Counted from the first letter of the stretch, positions 20,368 through 30,595 are shown. The stretch: 64,000 nt of DNA from Parahoeflea alexandrii (GCF_027214025.1 NZ_JAPWHB010000001.1:682001-746000); one strand, 5' to 3'. The notes: generated from the letters alone by a model not told the origin. Made by a program: numbers and translations.

Positions 20368-21300
20368 ATGCCGACCTCTGCCCCTGTTTCAGCACAGAAG
20401 ATCACACCCTTCATCTGGTATGACCGCGAGGCGGAAGACGCCGCCAAGCTCTACACCAGCCTGTTTGCCGATGGCCGCATCACCCATGTCAGCCGCTACA
20501 GCGAGGCCGGACGGGACGCGCACGGACAACCGTCCGGCAAGGTTATGGTGGCAGGCTTTGAAGTCGCCGGATTGCGCATTTCGGCGCTGAATGGCGGCCC
20601 GGCGTTCAAGCCAACCCCGGCGCTCTCGTTCTTTGTCCGTCTCGAGAGCGAAGCCGAGGTCAACGCCCTTTGGGAAGGCCTTGGCGAGGGAGGCTCGGTG
20701 ATGATGCCGCTTGACGGCTATCCGTGGAGCCGATGCTACGGATGGCTGCAGGACCGCTACGGCGTGTCATGGCAGATCGCCGTGCACGAGACAGCGGCCC
20801 AGGGCACGACGATCACGCCGTCGCTGCTGTTTACGCAAGGCAACATGGGCCGCGCCGCGGAAGCCATCGAGCTCTACACAAGCGTCTTCCCCGGCTCGGC
20901 GAAAGAGCATGTCGAATTGAGAGGCGCGGCTGACGGCGAAGCAGCCGGCACGGTGCTCTTTGGCAGCTTCACTCTTTTCGGACAGCAGTTCAGCATCATG
21001 GATGCCCCCGGCGCCCATGATTTCGGCTTTACCGAGGGCCTCTCGCTGATGGTGTCGTGCGAGACCCAGGCCGAGGTCGACCACTACTGGGAAGCCCTGA
21101 CTGCAGAAGGCGGACAGGAAAGCCAGTGCGGCTGGCTCAAGGACAGGTTCGGCGTCTCCTGGCAGATCACGCCAACCGTCATGGAGGGACTGATGGCGTC
21201 GTCCGACCGTGCTGCGGCAGACCGGCTGATGACCGCAATGCTGAAGATGAAGAAACTCGACATCGCCACGCTCGAGGCTGCCGCCCGAGCCCAAACATGA
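20368..21300 (+). CDS. Tandem PhnB-type VOC protein
   Basis: A 310-residue protein with two similar VOC modules, about residues 10-140 and 145-285, each ending in a WLQDRYGVSWQI- or WLKDRFGVSWQI-type segment. The family is often mislabelled as 3-demethylubiquinone methyltransferase, but no methyltransferase motif is present. Activity is unknown. It has good spacing to the flanking DUF4287 and DUF1428 genes, making one plausible transcription unit with the TetR gene. The C-terminal LLTAMLKMKKLD-type helix is typical of the long form. Confidence 0.88.
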   Translation: MPTSAPVSAQKITPFIWYDREAEDAAKLYTSLFADGRITHVSRYSEAGRDAHGQPSGKVMVAGFEVAGLRISALNGGPAFKPTPALSFFVRLESEAEVNALWEGLGEGGSVMMPLDGYPWSRCYGWLQDRYGVSWQIAVHETAAQGTTITPSLLFTQGNMGRAAEAIELYTSVFPGSAKEHVELRGAADGEAAGTVLFGSFTLFGQQFSIMDAPGAHDFGFTEGLSLMVSCETQAEVDHYWEALTAEGGQESQCGWLKDRFGVSWQITPTVMEGLMASSDRAAADRLMTAMLKMKKLDIATLEAAARAQT

Positions 21301-21309
21301 CAAGGGAGA

Positions 21310-21675
21310 ATGACCATGACTTACGTGCAAGGATTTCTGCTCGCCGTTCCCAATGCCAACAAGCAAGCCTATACGGAGATGGCCGAGGCTGCTGCCAAGG
21401 TGTTCCGTGCCCACGGGGCGCTTTCGGTCGTCGAGACCTGGGGCGTCTCCGTTCCCGACGGCAAGGTGACCTCGTTTCCGATGGCTGTGAAACTGGAGAA
21501 GGACGAAACCGTGGTGTTTTCCTGGATCACATGGCCCGACAGGGAGACGGCCGACGCCGCCATGGAGGCTTCGATGAAGGAGTTGGAGGAAATGATGGGC
21601 GGCGACATGAGCAAGATGCCGTTTGACGGCATGCGGATGATCTGGGGCGGTTTCGAAACCATCGTCGAGGCCTGA
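21310..21675 (+). CDS. DUF1428 family protein
   Basis: A 121-residue ferredoxin-like fold (dimeric alpha-beta barrel) protein of DUF1428. Family features are YVQGFLLAVPNANKQAY, the GALSVVETWG stretch and a C-terminal PFDGMRMIWGGFE. It starts 10 bases after the stop of the tandem VOC gene with AAGGGAG upstream, and an alternative ATG lies two codons in. It is the likely last gene of the TetR-led cluster. No enzymatic function is established for the family as far as I know. Confidence 0.88.
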   Translation: MTMTYVQGFLLAVPNANKQAYTEMAEAAAKVFRAHGALSVVETWGVSVPDGKVTSFPMAVKLEKDETVVFSWITWPDRETADAAMEASMKELEEMMGGDMSKMPFDGMRMIWGGFETIVEA

Positions 21676-21825
21676 TCCAGTTGGAATGGCGTTCATGCCC
21701 CTCCCGTGTCCGGATAATTCCCTCCAGGTCCGGGCACGGGAGGGTGGTGCCACCGGGGAACCGCTTCACCTGCCGAGAAATATCGTGAGCCACCCCTTGC
21801 ATTGGCGCAGGCAAACCCCATATGG

Positions 21826-21927
21826 TGATCAACAAGGAAATTTGTCTCCACGCTGACCACGGATGTACTGGCAGATGTGTCGAGGCAAGTCAGGAAGGTC
21901 GGTGCGAATTTCGCCCGGCCTTTTTCT
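21826..21927 (+). ncRNA. Candidate trans-encoded sRNA
   Basis: The stretch ends in a strong intrinsic terminator: GGTCGG and CCGGCC around a GCGAATTTCGC inner hairpin, then TTTTTCTTT (21897-21927). About 100 bases upstream, CTTGCA (21796-21801) and an ATATGG-like element at 21820 could be a promoter. The nearest upstream stop is 21675, so the hairpin is far from DUF1428. Overlapping reading frames lack ribosome sites. The sequence is reminiscent of the rhizobial suhB/alpha-r8 (MmgR) sRNA family, but I cannot confirm this. The rest of 21676-22047 shows no gene. Confidence 0.5.
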
Positions 21928-22047
21928 TTGTCCGCTTTTTGTTCAATGGCCCGGCCTGTCCCGTACCGAACCCGGCGCTGCCGATGATCCGCGTGTCCTG
22001 CTGCCGGCAGCGACGATCCGGCAGCCCTTCCGCAACAGACCCAGAAC

Positions 22048-23574
22048 TCAGCCGATCCTGAACCCGAGGCGCTTGCCGGTCAGCTTGGCCAGTTGCTGCA
22101 GGCGGCCATCGAGCCGTTCGCCGACGAAGGCTTCGGAGGATTTCGGCACCTTGAGAACAAGGTCGACATCGCCATCGGAGGCCGTGGCAGGCACGAATTC
22201 GAGTTGCGGCACCATGCCTGGCATCGAAGCCGAAAACAGGTAGACGACCCGCAGCATGCCGCCCAGCAGCTTGGCGTAATCGAGGTATTTCGGCCCGGCG
22301 ATCGCCGCCAGTTCCGACGACATGCCGTCATCATTGAGGCCTTCGAAGCGGAAATAGTTTGCCAGCGCGATGTAGGCGCGGCCTGCGTGGCTGATCCCGG
22401 TGAAGGTGCCGTGGGCAATGATGTTGAGCGCTTGCGGGCCCCGGTAATCGGGATGCGCGCGCCAGGAGATGTCGGCAAGCAGGCAGGCTGCCTGGCGATA
22501 GCGGGACTCCTCCTCGCTTTCCCGCACTCCGAACACCGGGAACATGCGGCCGGTCCAGGCTGCGAGCTCACGGGCATGTTCGGGTGAGCGGGCACGCAGG
22601 ATTGCAAGTTCTCCAGCTGCGGTCAGCAGCGGATCGCGGGCGGCTTCGGCAGCACCGAGCAGGGAGTAGAGATAGCCTTCGCGCACGCCGAGCGCCGAGA
22701 AGCTGACCCGCGCTGCCTTCATGGCGATCAGCGTTTCCTGCAGCGCCACGGCGCCATAGGGCAGCAGGCCGCGGCGGTTCCTGGAGATCGCCTTGATCGC
22801 GCTGATCCGCGATTGCTTCATCGCCGCCACTTCGCCGAGGAAGTCGATCGCCGGCTTTGCGTCGATCTCGTAGGCCTGCATCATGTGCAGCGGGTAGCCG
22901 GTGATTTCCATGTGCAGCTTGGCGATGTTTCGCCAGGTGCCGCCCACTGCGTAGAAGGTCCGCCCTGCCCCACCCGGAAGCACCGTCGATTGCTTCAGCG
23001 ACCGCTTGGCGATCACCCTGGCCCTCGAAATAGAGTTGCCGGACATCTCGGCCAGCCTGAGGCCGCCCAGCGGCAAGGTCTGGCCGCCGGAATGGACATT
23101 GCCCCTGACATCGACGAGTTCGAGCGAGCCGCCGCCAAGGTCGCCGGCGATGCCATCGGGCTTGTAGTAGCCGGAGATCACCCCGAGAGCCGAGAATCGG
23201 GCTTCCTCCTCGCCCGTGAGCACACGGATCCGGCATCCGAGAATGATTTCGGCCGAGGCGATGAAATCGGCGCCGTTTGCGGCTTCCCGGGCTGCCGCGG
23301 TGGCGAGCACATGCATCTCGAAGGCACGGGCCTGTTCGGAAAGCGCCCGGAACCGCTTGAGCGCGGCCAGCGCCCGCGCGATGCCGGTCTCGTCCATTCG
23401 TCCGGAGGCGGCAAGCCCCTTGCCGAGACCGCACAAAACCTTCTCGTTGAACAGCACGGACGGCGCGCGGTTGAGCCCTTCGTAAATGACGAGACGCACG
23501 GAGTTGGAACCGATGTCGATGACAGAAACGGGATGTATGCCCGGCAGCCGGCCTTGCGCTTCCGATTCCACCAT
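22048..23574 (-). CDS. ppx: Exopolyphosphatase (Ppx/GppA)
   Basis: A 508-residue member of the Ppx/GppA family, which removes phosphate from polyphosphate chain ends and in some species from pppGpp. The ASKHA fold is visible: SVIDIGSNSVRLVIYEG at about 17-33 (phosphate 1 loop), GIAGDLGGGSLELVDV near 140-155 (phosphate 2 loop), then a C-terminal HD-like helical region with SWRAHPDYRG. It lies upstream-to-downstream after ppk on the same strand with 264 bases between, so it may have its own promoter. Confidence 0.92.
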   Translation of the reverse strand: MVESEAQGRLPGIHPVSVIDIGSNSVRLVIYEGLNRAPSVLFNEKVLCGLGKGLAASGRMDETGIARALAALKRFRALSEQARAFEMHVLATAAAREAANGADFIASAEIILGCRIRVLTGEEEARFSALGVISGYYKPDGIAGDLGGGSLELVDVRGNVHSGGQTLPLGGLRLAEMSGNSISRARVIAKRSLKQSTVLPGGAGRTFYAVGGTWRNIAKLHMEITGYPLHMMQAYEIDAKPAIDFLGEVAAMKQSRISAIKAISRNRRGLLPYGAVALQETLIAMKAARVSFSALGVREGYLYSLLGAAEAARDPLLTAAGELAILRARSPEHARELAAWTGRMFPVFGVRESEEESRYRQAACLLADISWRAHPDYRGPQALNIIAHGTFTGISHAGRAYIALANYFRFEGLNDDGMSSELAAIAGPKYLDYAKLLGGMLRVVYLFSASMPGMVPQLEFVPATASDGDVDLVLKVPKSSEAFVGERLDGRLQQLAKLTGKRLGFRIG

Positions 23575-23687
23575 ATCTAAGGCGCTCTTCGGTTAAGGCG
23601 ACGCGTTCCGCCTGTGCGGAGCGAGACCAGGGTCAACGAATTCAGCGACCTTATATCTGGCATTAGCCGGAACTGAAACCCGGCAGC

Positions 23688-23704
23688 ACCACTTCTGTAG
23701 TGGT
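23688..23704. repeat. Small hairpin in the ppk-ppx gap
   Basis: ACCACT and AGTGGT pair around a TCTGT loop. It lies upstream of ppx in the 264-base gap after ppk. No T-run follows on the minus strand, so its role (leader structure or weak terminator) is open. Confidence 0.35.
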
Positions 23705-23838
23705 TGTCCCACATCAATTCACATAACTTTAGGCACAAGTGACAGCCTGCCTGCAGCCTCTTGATGAGCCGGGCCGCACCATGTGAAAAGGAGACCGCCG
23801 GCCCCGGTTCCGGGCCGACGACGACGCGTGACAACAGC

Positions 23839-26055
23839 TCAGCGCTTGCTGCGGGACGCCCGGGCCAGCCGGTCGGCGATCAGTTTCGGGGCGTTGGATT
23901 TCAGGGCCTCACCGCGACCCGAAAGGCTGGGATTGGTCATGAAATAGACCTGCGCATTGAAGGGCTCCTCATCAACACCGGGTTCCACCCGGCGCGAGGT
24001 TCCGTCCGGCAGGATCTCGTAGCTCTGCTGGTTGTCGATCATGTTGCCCAGCATGATCTGCGAGAGCACCTGTTCATGCACGGTTTTGTTGACGATCGGC
24101 ACAAGCGTTTCGACCCGCCTGTCGAGATTGCGCGGCATCAGGTCGGCCGAACCTATATAGACCATGGCTCCCGACGACGGCAGGCCATGGCCATTGCCGA
24201 AGCAATAGATCCGGCTGTGTTCGAGGAAGCGCCCGACGATCGACTTGACGTGAATATGCTCGGAAAGACCCGGAACCTGCGGCCTCAGGCAACAGATGCC
24301 GCGGACCACCAGATCGATCTCGACGCCGGCCTGGCTGGCGCGATAGAGCGCGTCGATGATTTCGGGATCGACCAGCGAGTTCATCTTCATCCAGACCGCC
24401 GCCGGCCGCCGGGCCTGCGCGTGACAAATCTCGGCCTCGATATTTTCGAGGATCTTGTTTCGCAGGTTGAGCGGCGACACCGCGAGCTTCACCAGCCCCT
24501 CGGGCTCGCCGTAGCCGGTGATGAAGTTGAAGACATGGGCCATGTCGCGGGCAATGACCGGATCGCAGGTGAAATAGGACAGGTCGGTGTAGATCTTGGC
24601 GGTGACCGGGTGATAATTGCCGGTGCCGAGATGGCAGTAGGACACCAGCTTGCCCTCCTCGCGGCGGACGATCAGCGACATCTTGGCGTGCGTCTTGAGC
24701 TCGATGAAGCCGAAAACAACCTGTACGCCGGCGCGTTCGAGGTCGCGGGCCCAGCGGATGTTGGCTTCCTCGTCGAAGCGCGCCTTGAGCTCGACCAGGG
24801 CTGTCACCGACTTGCCGGCTTCCGCTGCATCGACCAGCGCCCGGACGATGGGGCTGTCGTTGGATGTCCGGTAGAGCGTCTGCTTGATCGCCAGAACGTC
24901 GGGATCGCGCGCAGCCTGGAACAGGAACTGAACGACGGCATCGAAGGATTCGTAGGGGTGATGAACCACCAGATCCTTTTCGCGGATCGCGGCGAAGGTG
25001 TCGCCGGCATGCTCGCGGATGCGTTCGGGAAAACGGGCGTTGTACGGCTCGAACTTGAGATCGTCGCGCGGCGCCTTGGCGATTTCCGACAGCGTGTTGA
25101 GCGCCAGCAGGCCGGGCAGCACCGCCACGCGGTTCTCCGGCACGTTGGTCTCGTGCACCACGAATTCGCGCAGGCTTTGCGGCAGTTCCGAATCGAACTC
25201 GATCCGGATCACCGAGCCGCGACGGCGGCGCTTGAGCGCGCTTTCGAACAGGCGGACCAGATCCTCGGCTTCTTCCTCGACCTCGATATCGGAATCGCGA
25301 ATGATCCGGAACGTACCCGAACCGCGGACCTCATAGCCGGGATAGAGCGAAGAGATGAACAGGCTGACCACATCCTCGAGCGTGATGTAGCGGATGGCGC
25401 CATCAAGGTCGGGCAGCCGCAGGAAGCGGTCGAGCGCCACCGGCAGGCGGATCAGCGCGGTCATCGGCTCGTTTGCCGCCTTGGAGGCGAGCTGCAGGCA
25501 GATGGAAAACCCGAGGTTCGGAATGAACGGAAACGGATGGGCCGGATCGATCGACAGTGGGGTCAGAACCGGGAAGATCGACTGCAGGAACTCGTCCTCA
25601 AGCCAGGCCATGTCGCCCTCCACCAGCACGGAAGGACGCACGATATAGATGTTTTCCGCTGCCAGGTTCTGCTGAAGAATGGCCAACGACGCCTGCTGCT
25701 CGAGTTGCAGCCCGTCGATTTCCTCGAGGATCTGGTCGAGTTGCTCGTTCGGCGACAGACCGTCGGGCGAGCGATTGACGATGCCTTCGCGCACCTGGCC
25801 CTCAAGCCCGGCGACGCGAACCATGAAGAACTCGTCCAGGTTGGCCGCCGAGATCGACAGGAATCGCACCCGCTCAAGCAGCGGATGGGCGGCGTTGAGC
25901 GTCTCCTCGAGCACCCGGCGATTGAACTGCAGCCATGAAAACTCGCGGTTGATGAAGCGTTTCGGACTGGTCAGCAGGTCTTCCGCCGAGATATCCGCCG
26001 TGGTCGGATCAATCCGCAGTTCACTTCCGCCCGCACCCTCGTAGTCGACCATCAT
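23839..26055 (-). CDS. ppk: Polyphosphate kinase 1
   Basis: A 738-residue enzyme that reversibly makes polyphosphate from ATP, typically membrane-associated. Four-domain layout: N-terminal helical domain beginning [18 protein letters not shown], head domain, then two phospholipase-D-like catalytic domains. The catalytic-histidine segment reads [20 protein letters not shown], and [20 protein letters not shown] is the second active-site region. I prefer the ATG at 26055, with GGAG upstream; a GTG at 26085 in the same frame has no clear ribosome site. It is followed by ppx and preceded by hdaA. Confidence 0.95.
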   Translation of the reverse strand: MMVDYEGAGGSELRIDPTTADISAEDLLTSPKRFINREFSWLQFNRRVLEETLNAAHPLLERVRFLSISAANLDEFFMVRVAGLEGQVREGIVNRSPDGLSPNEQLDQILEEIDGLQLEQQASLAILQQNLAAENIYIVRPSVLVEGDMAWLEDEFLQSIFPVLTPLSIDPAHPFPFIPNLGFSICLQLASKAANEPMTALIRLPVALDRFLRLPDLDGAIRYITLEDVVSLFISSLYPGYEVRGSGTFRIIRDSDIEVEEEAEDLVRLFESALKRRRRGSVIRIEFDSELPQSLREFVVHETNVPENRVAVLPGLLALNTLSEIAKAPRDDLKFEPYNARFPERIREHAGDTFAAIREKDLVVHHPYESFDAVVQFLFQAARDPDVLAIKQTLYRTSNDSPIVRALVDAAEAGKSVTALVELKARFDEEANIRWARDLERAGVQVVFGFIELKTHAKMSLIVRREEGKLVSYCHLGTGNYHPVTAKIYTDLSYFTCDPVIARDMAHVFNFITGYGEPEGLVKLAVSPLNLRNKILENIEAEICHAQARRPAAVWMKMNSLVDPEIIDALYRASQAGVEIDLVVRGICCLRPQVPGLSEHIHVKSIVGRFLEHSRIYCFGNGHGLPSSGAMVYIGSADLMPRNLDRRVETLVPIVNKTVHEQVLSQIMLGNMIDNQQSYEILPDGTSRRVEPGVDEEPFNAQVYFMTNPSLSGRGEALKSNAPKLIADRLARASRSKR

Positions 26056-26110
26056 GCACTCCAACGCCCCGGTTATGGAATCCACCGTCTATAGCACAAC
26101 AACGAAGGAA

Positions 26111-26815
26111 CTATGACACTTCCGTGTCGCCCGCTCCGCTGTCCATTTCAGCCAGCACCTCGGCCGCGAGCGCCCGGGTGATTTTTGATCCACGCGCCAG
26201 CGCCAGCTGGTCAAGACGAGTGACGACCGTGCGGGCGGCGGCGAGCGAACGCTCCATGCGGGCGACAAGCCAGGCGATGATCCTGTCATCGACCACGACC
26301 TGACGGTCGGCGAACAGCTTGACCATCACCTTGGCCAGCAGCTCCTCGTCCGGTTCGGCGATCTCGACCACTGTGGCCGCCTTCAGGCGGGAGGCAAGAT
26401 CCGGCAATGTCACCCGCCAGCCGGCGGGCCAGAGCCGGCTGGTGATCAGGATCGCGGTGCCGTTCTGGCGCACCGCGTTGATGAGATGGAACAGCGCGGT
26501 CTGGTCAAAACCCGCATGATCGATGTCTTCGATCAGCACCGGGCCGCGGGCGGCGGTTTCGAGCACCATCGGATCGGGTCTGTCGATATCGATCCTGGTT
26601 GCGCCAACGCGGTTGGCCCAGATGCTGGCGAGATGGGATTTTCCCGATCCCGTGGGGCCGGCCAGAATCACCACCGGCGAGGGCCAGTCGGGCCAGCGGT
26701 CGACAATCGCCACCGCCGCGTTCAAGCGGTCGGAGACGATCAGGTCATCCCGGCCGGAAGCGGGGTCATGATCGAATTCCAGCGGCAATTGCCGTGTGGC
26801 AGGCGGTTTGGCCAT
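26111..26815 (-). CDS. hdaA: DnaA-related regulator of replication initiation
   Basis: A 234-residue AAA+ protein related to DnaA but without its DNA-binding domain IV, as in Hda/HdaA, which with the sliding clamp stimulates DnaA-ATP hydrolysis. It starts TRQLPLEFDHDPASGRDDL, where the QLPLEF segment is the expected clamp-binding motif. Walker A is GPTGSGKSH, and PVLIEDIDHAGFD is the Walker B region. Its start overlaps the stop of the AI-2E-family gene by one base, so they share a transcript. Confidence 0.9.
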   Translation of the reverse strand: MAKPPATRQLPLEFDHDPASGRDDLIVSDRLNAAVAIVDRWPDWPSPVVILAGPTGSGKSHLASIWANRVGATRIDIDRPDPMVLETAARGPVLIEDIDHAGFDQTALFHLINAVRQNGTAILITSRLWPAGWRVTLPDLASRLKAATVVEIAEPDEELLAKVMVKLFADRQVVVDDRIIAWLVARMERSLAAARTVVTRLDQLALARGSKITRALAAEVLAEMDSGAGDTEVS

Positions 26816-27942
26816 CAGTATCCCGGCGTGTCGTCAGCGGATTGGCCCGGCCGCGGAACCGGACGTTGCGTGCCGTGATAGAGATCGCTGTCGAGGTAAC
26901 GGGCAATGGCAAAGCGCACCAGCACGCCGACCGAGGCGGCCGCCGGCACCGCGATCAGCATGCCGACAAAACCGAACAGGGCGCCGAACGCGAACAGCGC
27001 GAACATCAGCCAGACCGGATGCAGGCCCACCGACTTGCCGACCAGCCGCGGCTGCAGGATGTTGCCTTCGAAAAACTGTCCCACCGCAAAGACGGCGATC
27101 ACCGCGCCGATCATGACGAAATCCGGCCAGAACTGCACCACCGCGACGATCAGGGCAAGCACCAGGCCAACCAGCGAGCCGACATAGGGGATGAAGCTGA
27201 TCAGGCCGGCGAAAAGCCCGATCAGGAGACCGAAGTTCAGTCCGACGATCGACAGGCCGACGGCGTAGATCAGGCCCAGGATGATGCAGACGCTGCCCTG
27301 CCCGCGGACGAAACCGGCAATGGTTGCGTCAATCTGCCGGGCTAGGTGCCGAACGGTGCCGACATGATCGCGCGGCACCCAGTCGTCGACCTTCTCGACC
27401 ATCCTGTCCCAGTCGAGCAGCAGGTAGAAGGCGACAACCGGGGTGACCACGAACAGGGCGGCGATGTCGAGAAGCGCCATGCCGGAATTCCAGATCTGCT
27501 GGAAGATGGTGCCGACCAGACCGGCGCCTTCTTTGAGAAGCGCGGCAAAGCTGTCCTTGATCTGGCCCAGCTGGTCGCCGATCCAGCTTGGCAGCAAGGT
27601 GGAATCCGCCGTCAGCAGCGCCTGGAGCTGGGTGATGTAGCCCGGGATCCGGGTTCCGAGGTCAGCCGCCTGCGTCACCAGGATGGGGATCAGGACGACC
27701 AGCGAGATGGCAAACAGCGCGACGAACGCGGCCAGGATGGCCAGGGTCGCCATCATCCTGGAAAATCCGCGGCGCTCGAACCAGTCAGCCACCGGATCAA
27801 GAAAATAGGCAAGCGCCATGCCGGCGATGAACGGCAGCAGGATGGAACGGAACACCATCAGGAAGGCGATGACCACGGCCAGCGCCAGCAACCAGAAGAA
27901 TATCTGCCGGCGAAGCGCCGCCCGGTCTATGTGAATGGTCAT
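26815..27942 (-). CDS. AI-2E family transporter (PerM/YdiK-like)
   Basis: A 375-residue membrane protein of the AI-2 exporter family, with about eight spans. A first helix pair at about 15-60 is followed by a large soluble loop, and the C-terminal half contains FVRGQGSVCIILGLIYAVGL and YVGSLVGLVLALIV. The substrate is uncertain, since the family name comes from E. coli TqsA and many members do other jobs. GAGG precedes the ATG at 27942. The gene is commonly found upstream of hda in rhizobia. Confidence 0.88.
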   Translation of the reverse strand: MTIHIDRAALRRQIFFWLLALAVVIAFLMVFRSILLPFIAGMALAYFLDPVADWFERRGFSRMMATLAILAAFVALFAISLVVLIPILVTQAADLGTRIPGYITQLQALLTADSTLLPSWIGDQLGQIKDSFAALLKEGAGLVGTIFQQIWNSGMALLDIAALFVVTPVVAFYLLLDWDRMVEKVDDWVPRDHVGTVRHLARQIDATIAGFVRGQGSVCIILGLIYAVGLSIVGLNFGLLIGLFAGLISFIPYVGSLVGLVLALIVAVVQFWPDFVMIGAVIAVFAVGQFFEGNILQPRLVGKSVGLHPVWLMFALFAFGALFGFVGMLIAVPAAASVGVLVRFAIARYLDSDLYHGTQRPVPRPGQSADDTPGY

Positions 27943-27991
27943 GATCACCTCGCTTGCGGACCGGCCGCTACCGGCATTTCCGCGCCCAAAA

Positions 27992-28537
27992 TCAATCGGC
28001 TTGTTCCACGCCGGCCATGTGCCTGAGCCAGGTGACGAGATAGGCGCTGGCCGAAGCGATGGTCAAGCCTGCAACTGCATAGATCATCCATCCTATGACA
28101 GCGTCAAGACGGGCAAGCCCGGCGAGGTCGGCCAGCACCAGGATGAGCAGCATGATCTGGACCATGGTGTTCGCCTTCGAGATCAGCAAGGGCCGCATTT
28201 CGACCGGGTTTTCCAGCAGGCTGGACAAGACCACGGCGCCGATGATCAGCGCATCGCGCGAGACGGCAAAGATCACCAGCCAGTTGGGCAAGACGCCCAG
28301 CCATCCGAGCATGACAAACACGCTGACCAGCAGGAACTTGTCGGCGACCGGATCGAGCCAGGCCCCAAGCTCCGAGCGCTGATTGAAATTGCGGGCAATG
28401 AAGCCGTCCAGGCCATCAGACACGCCGGCCAGCAGGAACAATACGAAAGCCGCGAGCATCTCGCCGTTGATCATCGCAAGAATGACCAAGGGAACCATGA
28501 TGAACCGGGCAACCGTGATGAGATTGGGCAGTGTCAT
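27992..28537 (-). CDS. CDP-alcohol phosphatidyltransferase family protein
   Basis: A 181-residue integral membrane enzyme with the family motif D-G-x2-A-R-x8-G-x3-D-x3-D, seen as DGLDGFIARN followed by LGAWLDPVADK. Such proteins join a CDP-diacylglycerol to an alcohol. It is shorter than and different from the true pgsA at 47784, so it could be a cardiolipin synthase-type or other phospholipid enzyme. First gene of the minus-strand run that continues into the transporter, hdaA and ppk; divergent from purM. Confidence 0.85.
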   Translation of the reverse strand: MTLPNLITVARFIMVPLVILAMINGEMLAAFVLFLLAGVSDGLDGFIARNFNQRSELGAWLDPVADKFLLVSVFVMLGWLGVLPNWLVIFAVSRDALIIGAVVLSSLLENPVEMRPLLISKANTMVQIMLLILVLADLAGLARLDAVIGWMIYAVAGLTIASASAYLVTWLRHMAGVEQAD

Positions 28538-28741
28538 GAGCTACAAACGATCCTGAACGGTCTGGATATGGCGACTGGTGAGCCCTTTTCCAATGGCTTG
28601 CGGCAGGAATAGCACGACCGGGCACAGTTTTCCCGGCGTTTGTGGCATCCCAGCCCAAGCTCCGGCTTGCGGAATTGCCCGCAAAATGCCATCCCCCGGG
28701 CATACACAGCTCCTTTGTAACCCGAGAGAGGGGAAGCCAGG

Positions 28742-29812
28742 ATGGCGGATCCGAAGAACGGCCTTACCTATGCCCAGGCAGGTGTCGACATCGATGCCGG
28801 CAACGAGATGGTCAACCGCATCAAGCCGCTGGTGCGCTCGACCCGGCGTCCGGGCGCAGACGGCGAAATCGGCGGCTTCGGCGGCCTGTTCGACCTGAAG
28901 GCAGCGGGCTTTTCCGACCCGGTTCTGGTGGCCGCCAATGATGGCGTCGGCACCAAGCTGAAAGTGGCGATCGAAGCCGGCATTCACGACACCGTCGGCA
29001 TCGATCTGGTCGCCATGTGCGTCAACGATCTGGTTGTCCAGGGCGCCGAGCCGCTGTTCTTTCTCGACTATTTCGCCACCGGCAAGCTCGACCCGGAACA
29101 GGGCGCGGCGATCGTCGCAGGCATCGCCCAGGGCTGCCTGCAGGCCGGATGCGCGCTGATCGGCGGGGAAACGGCGGAAATGCCGGGCATGTACCGCGAT
29201 GGCGACTACGATCTCGCGGGCTTTGCGGTGGGAGCGGCCGAACGCGGCCAGTTGCTGCCCTCGGGCGCGTTGTCGGAAGGCGACGTGGTTCTGGGCCTCG
29301 CCTCCTCAGGCGTACACTCCAACGGTTACTCGCTGGTGCGGCGGATCGTCGAGCTCAGCGGGCTCGATTACGATGCCCCTGCCCCGTTCGATGCCTCGCG
29401 CAGCCTTGGCGCGGCGCTGCTCGAACCGACCCGGATCTATGTGAAATCGCTGCTGGCTGCGATCCGCGAAACCGGTGCGATCCAGGCGCTGGCCCACATT
29501 ACCGGCGGCGGCTTTCCCGAAAACCTTCCGCGGGTTCTGCCCGAAGGGCTTGCCGCAGAAATCGATCTCGACGCCATCAAAGCGCCGGCGGTGTTTTCAT
29601 GGCTGGCCCGGACCGGCGGCGTCGCGCCCGAAGAGATGCTGCGCACCTTCAACTGCGGCGTCGGCATGATCGCGGTCACGCCTGAAGCGGACGCAGACCG
29701 CGTTGCCGCCGCGCTGGAAGCCGAGGGCGAGGCGGTCATCCGCCTTGGACGCCTGACCCGGCGCGCCGACAACGGCCCCGGCGTTGTCTACAAGGGAACG
29801 CTGTCCCTGTGA
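28742..29812 (+). CDS. purM: Phosphoribosylformylglycinamidine cyclo-ligase
   Basis: A 356-residue AIR synthetase, step five of purine synthesis: FGAM plus ATP gives aminoimidazole ribotide. Typical segments are [16 protein letters not shown] at the start, [14 protein letters not shown] (ATP loop), [20 protein letters not shown], and [19 protein letters not shown] lies 8 bases before the ATG. The 204-base upstream region shared with the divergent phosphatidyltransferase must hold its promoter; no riboswitch-like structure was recognised there. Overlaps purN by 4 bases. Confidence 0.96.
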   Translation: MADPKNGLTYAQAGVDIDAGNEMVNRIKPLVRSTRRPGADGEIGGFGGLFDLKAAGFSDPVLVAANDGVGTKLKVAIEAGIHDTVGIDLVAMCVNDLVVQGAEPLFFLDYFATGKLDPEQGAAIVAGIAQGCLQAGCALIGGETAEMPGMYRDGDYDLAGFAVGAAERGQLLPSGALSEGDVVLGLASSGVHSNGYSLVRRIVELSGLDYDAPAPFDASRSLGAALLEPTRIYVKSLLAAIRETGAIQALAHITGGGFPENLPRVLPEGLAAEIDLDAIKAPAVFSWLARTGGVAPEEMLRTFNCGVGMIAVTPEADADRVAAALEAEGEAVIRLGRLTRRADNGPGVVYKGTLSL

Positions 29813-30432
29813 CCGATCAGCCGAAAGTGCCTGTTGCGGTGCTGATCTCCGGCCGGGGATCGAACATGGGCGCGCTGATCGCCGCCTCGCTGCACGGGGA
29901 TTATCCGGCGAAAATCGTTGCGGTGATCTCCGACAAGCCGGATGCCAAAGGTCTCGACCATGCCCGCGAGTTCGGCATCAAGGCGCTGGCAATCCCGCGC
30001 GGAGAGTACGGCAGCAAGGCCGAGCACGAGGCCGCCGTCATCGCCGCTCTCGATGCCTCTGGTGCCCGGATCATCGCACTTGCGGGCTACATGCGGCTGC
30101 TGTCGGGCGATTTCGTCCGCCGCTATGCGGGGCGGATGATCAACATCCACCCGTCGCTGCTTCCCGCCTTTCCGGGGCTCGCCACCCACGAGCGGGCGCT
30201 GGCCGCCGGCTGCCGGGTGCATGGCTGCACCGTCCACTTCGTCACCGAAGGCATGGACGAAGGCCCGATTATCGAGCAGGCGGCGGTACGGGTCGAGCGA
30301 GACGACACGCCCGACACGCTTGCCGCCCGGGTGCTTGAAGCCGAGCACCGTATCTACCCCGCCGCGCTTGCGATGCTGGCACGCGGCGAAGTGCGCATGG
30401 GCGGCGACGGCCAGGCAAGGTTCACCAGGTGA
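29809..30432 (+). CDS. purN: Phosphoribosylglycinamide formyltransferase
   Basis: A 207-residue folate-dependent GAR transformylase, step three of purine synthesis. The catalytic Asn and His are in [13 protein letters not shown], and the catalytic Asp is in [12 protein letters not shown]. The start is GTG overlapping the purM stop (GTGA), so translation is coupled to purM. It has a normal N-terminus with [16 protein letters not shown]. Confidence 0.95.
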   Translation: MTDQPKVPVAVLISGRGSNMGALIAASLHGDYPAKIVAVISDKPDAKGLDHAREFGIKALAIPRGEYGSKAEHEAAVIAALDASGARIIALAGYMRLLSGDFVRRYAGRMINIHPSLLPAFPGLATHERALAAGCRVHGCTVHFVTEGMDEGPIIEQAAVRVERDDTPDTLAARVLEAEHRIYPAALAMLARGEVRMGGDGQARFTR

Positions 30433-30595
30433 AGCCGATGGGGCTTGTCCATCATCATGGCAATCATTTAAAACTGATCAACGGCCCGTTCCCGGGCAGG
30501 GTCTTTGGATTTATGTGTCGGCCGTTTTTTATTGAGAATTACTGAGGGAACTTTTTCGATCGGTGAACGTTCCCGCTTTCAATATCGGAGACGTC

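Noticed and set aside
22000-22011. GCTGCCGGCAGC palindrome after ppx
   Set aside because: Short GC-rich palindromes are expected by chance in this base composition, and it is not in a promoter position.
21822-22061. 79-residue open frame between DUF1428 and ppx
   Set aside because: It overlaps the candidate sRNA and its terminator, and has no ribosome site or family resemblance.
23701-23760. Possible PHO box upstream of ppx
   Set aside because: Only one CTGTCAC half-site is good on the minus strand; the second repeat at the expected spacing (GCCTAAA) does not match.
23805-23825. GC-rich hairpin after ppk
   Set aside because: Imperfect stem on the minus strand and no T-run, so not called a terminator.
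28538-28741. Possible purine riboswitch or PurR site before purM
   Set aside because: No recognisable aptamer fold or PurR-type operator could be seen.
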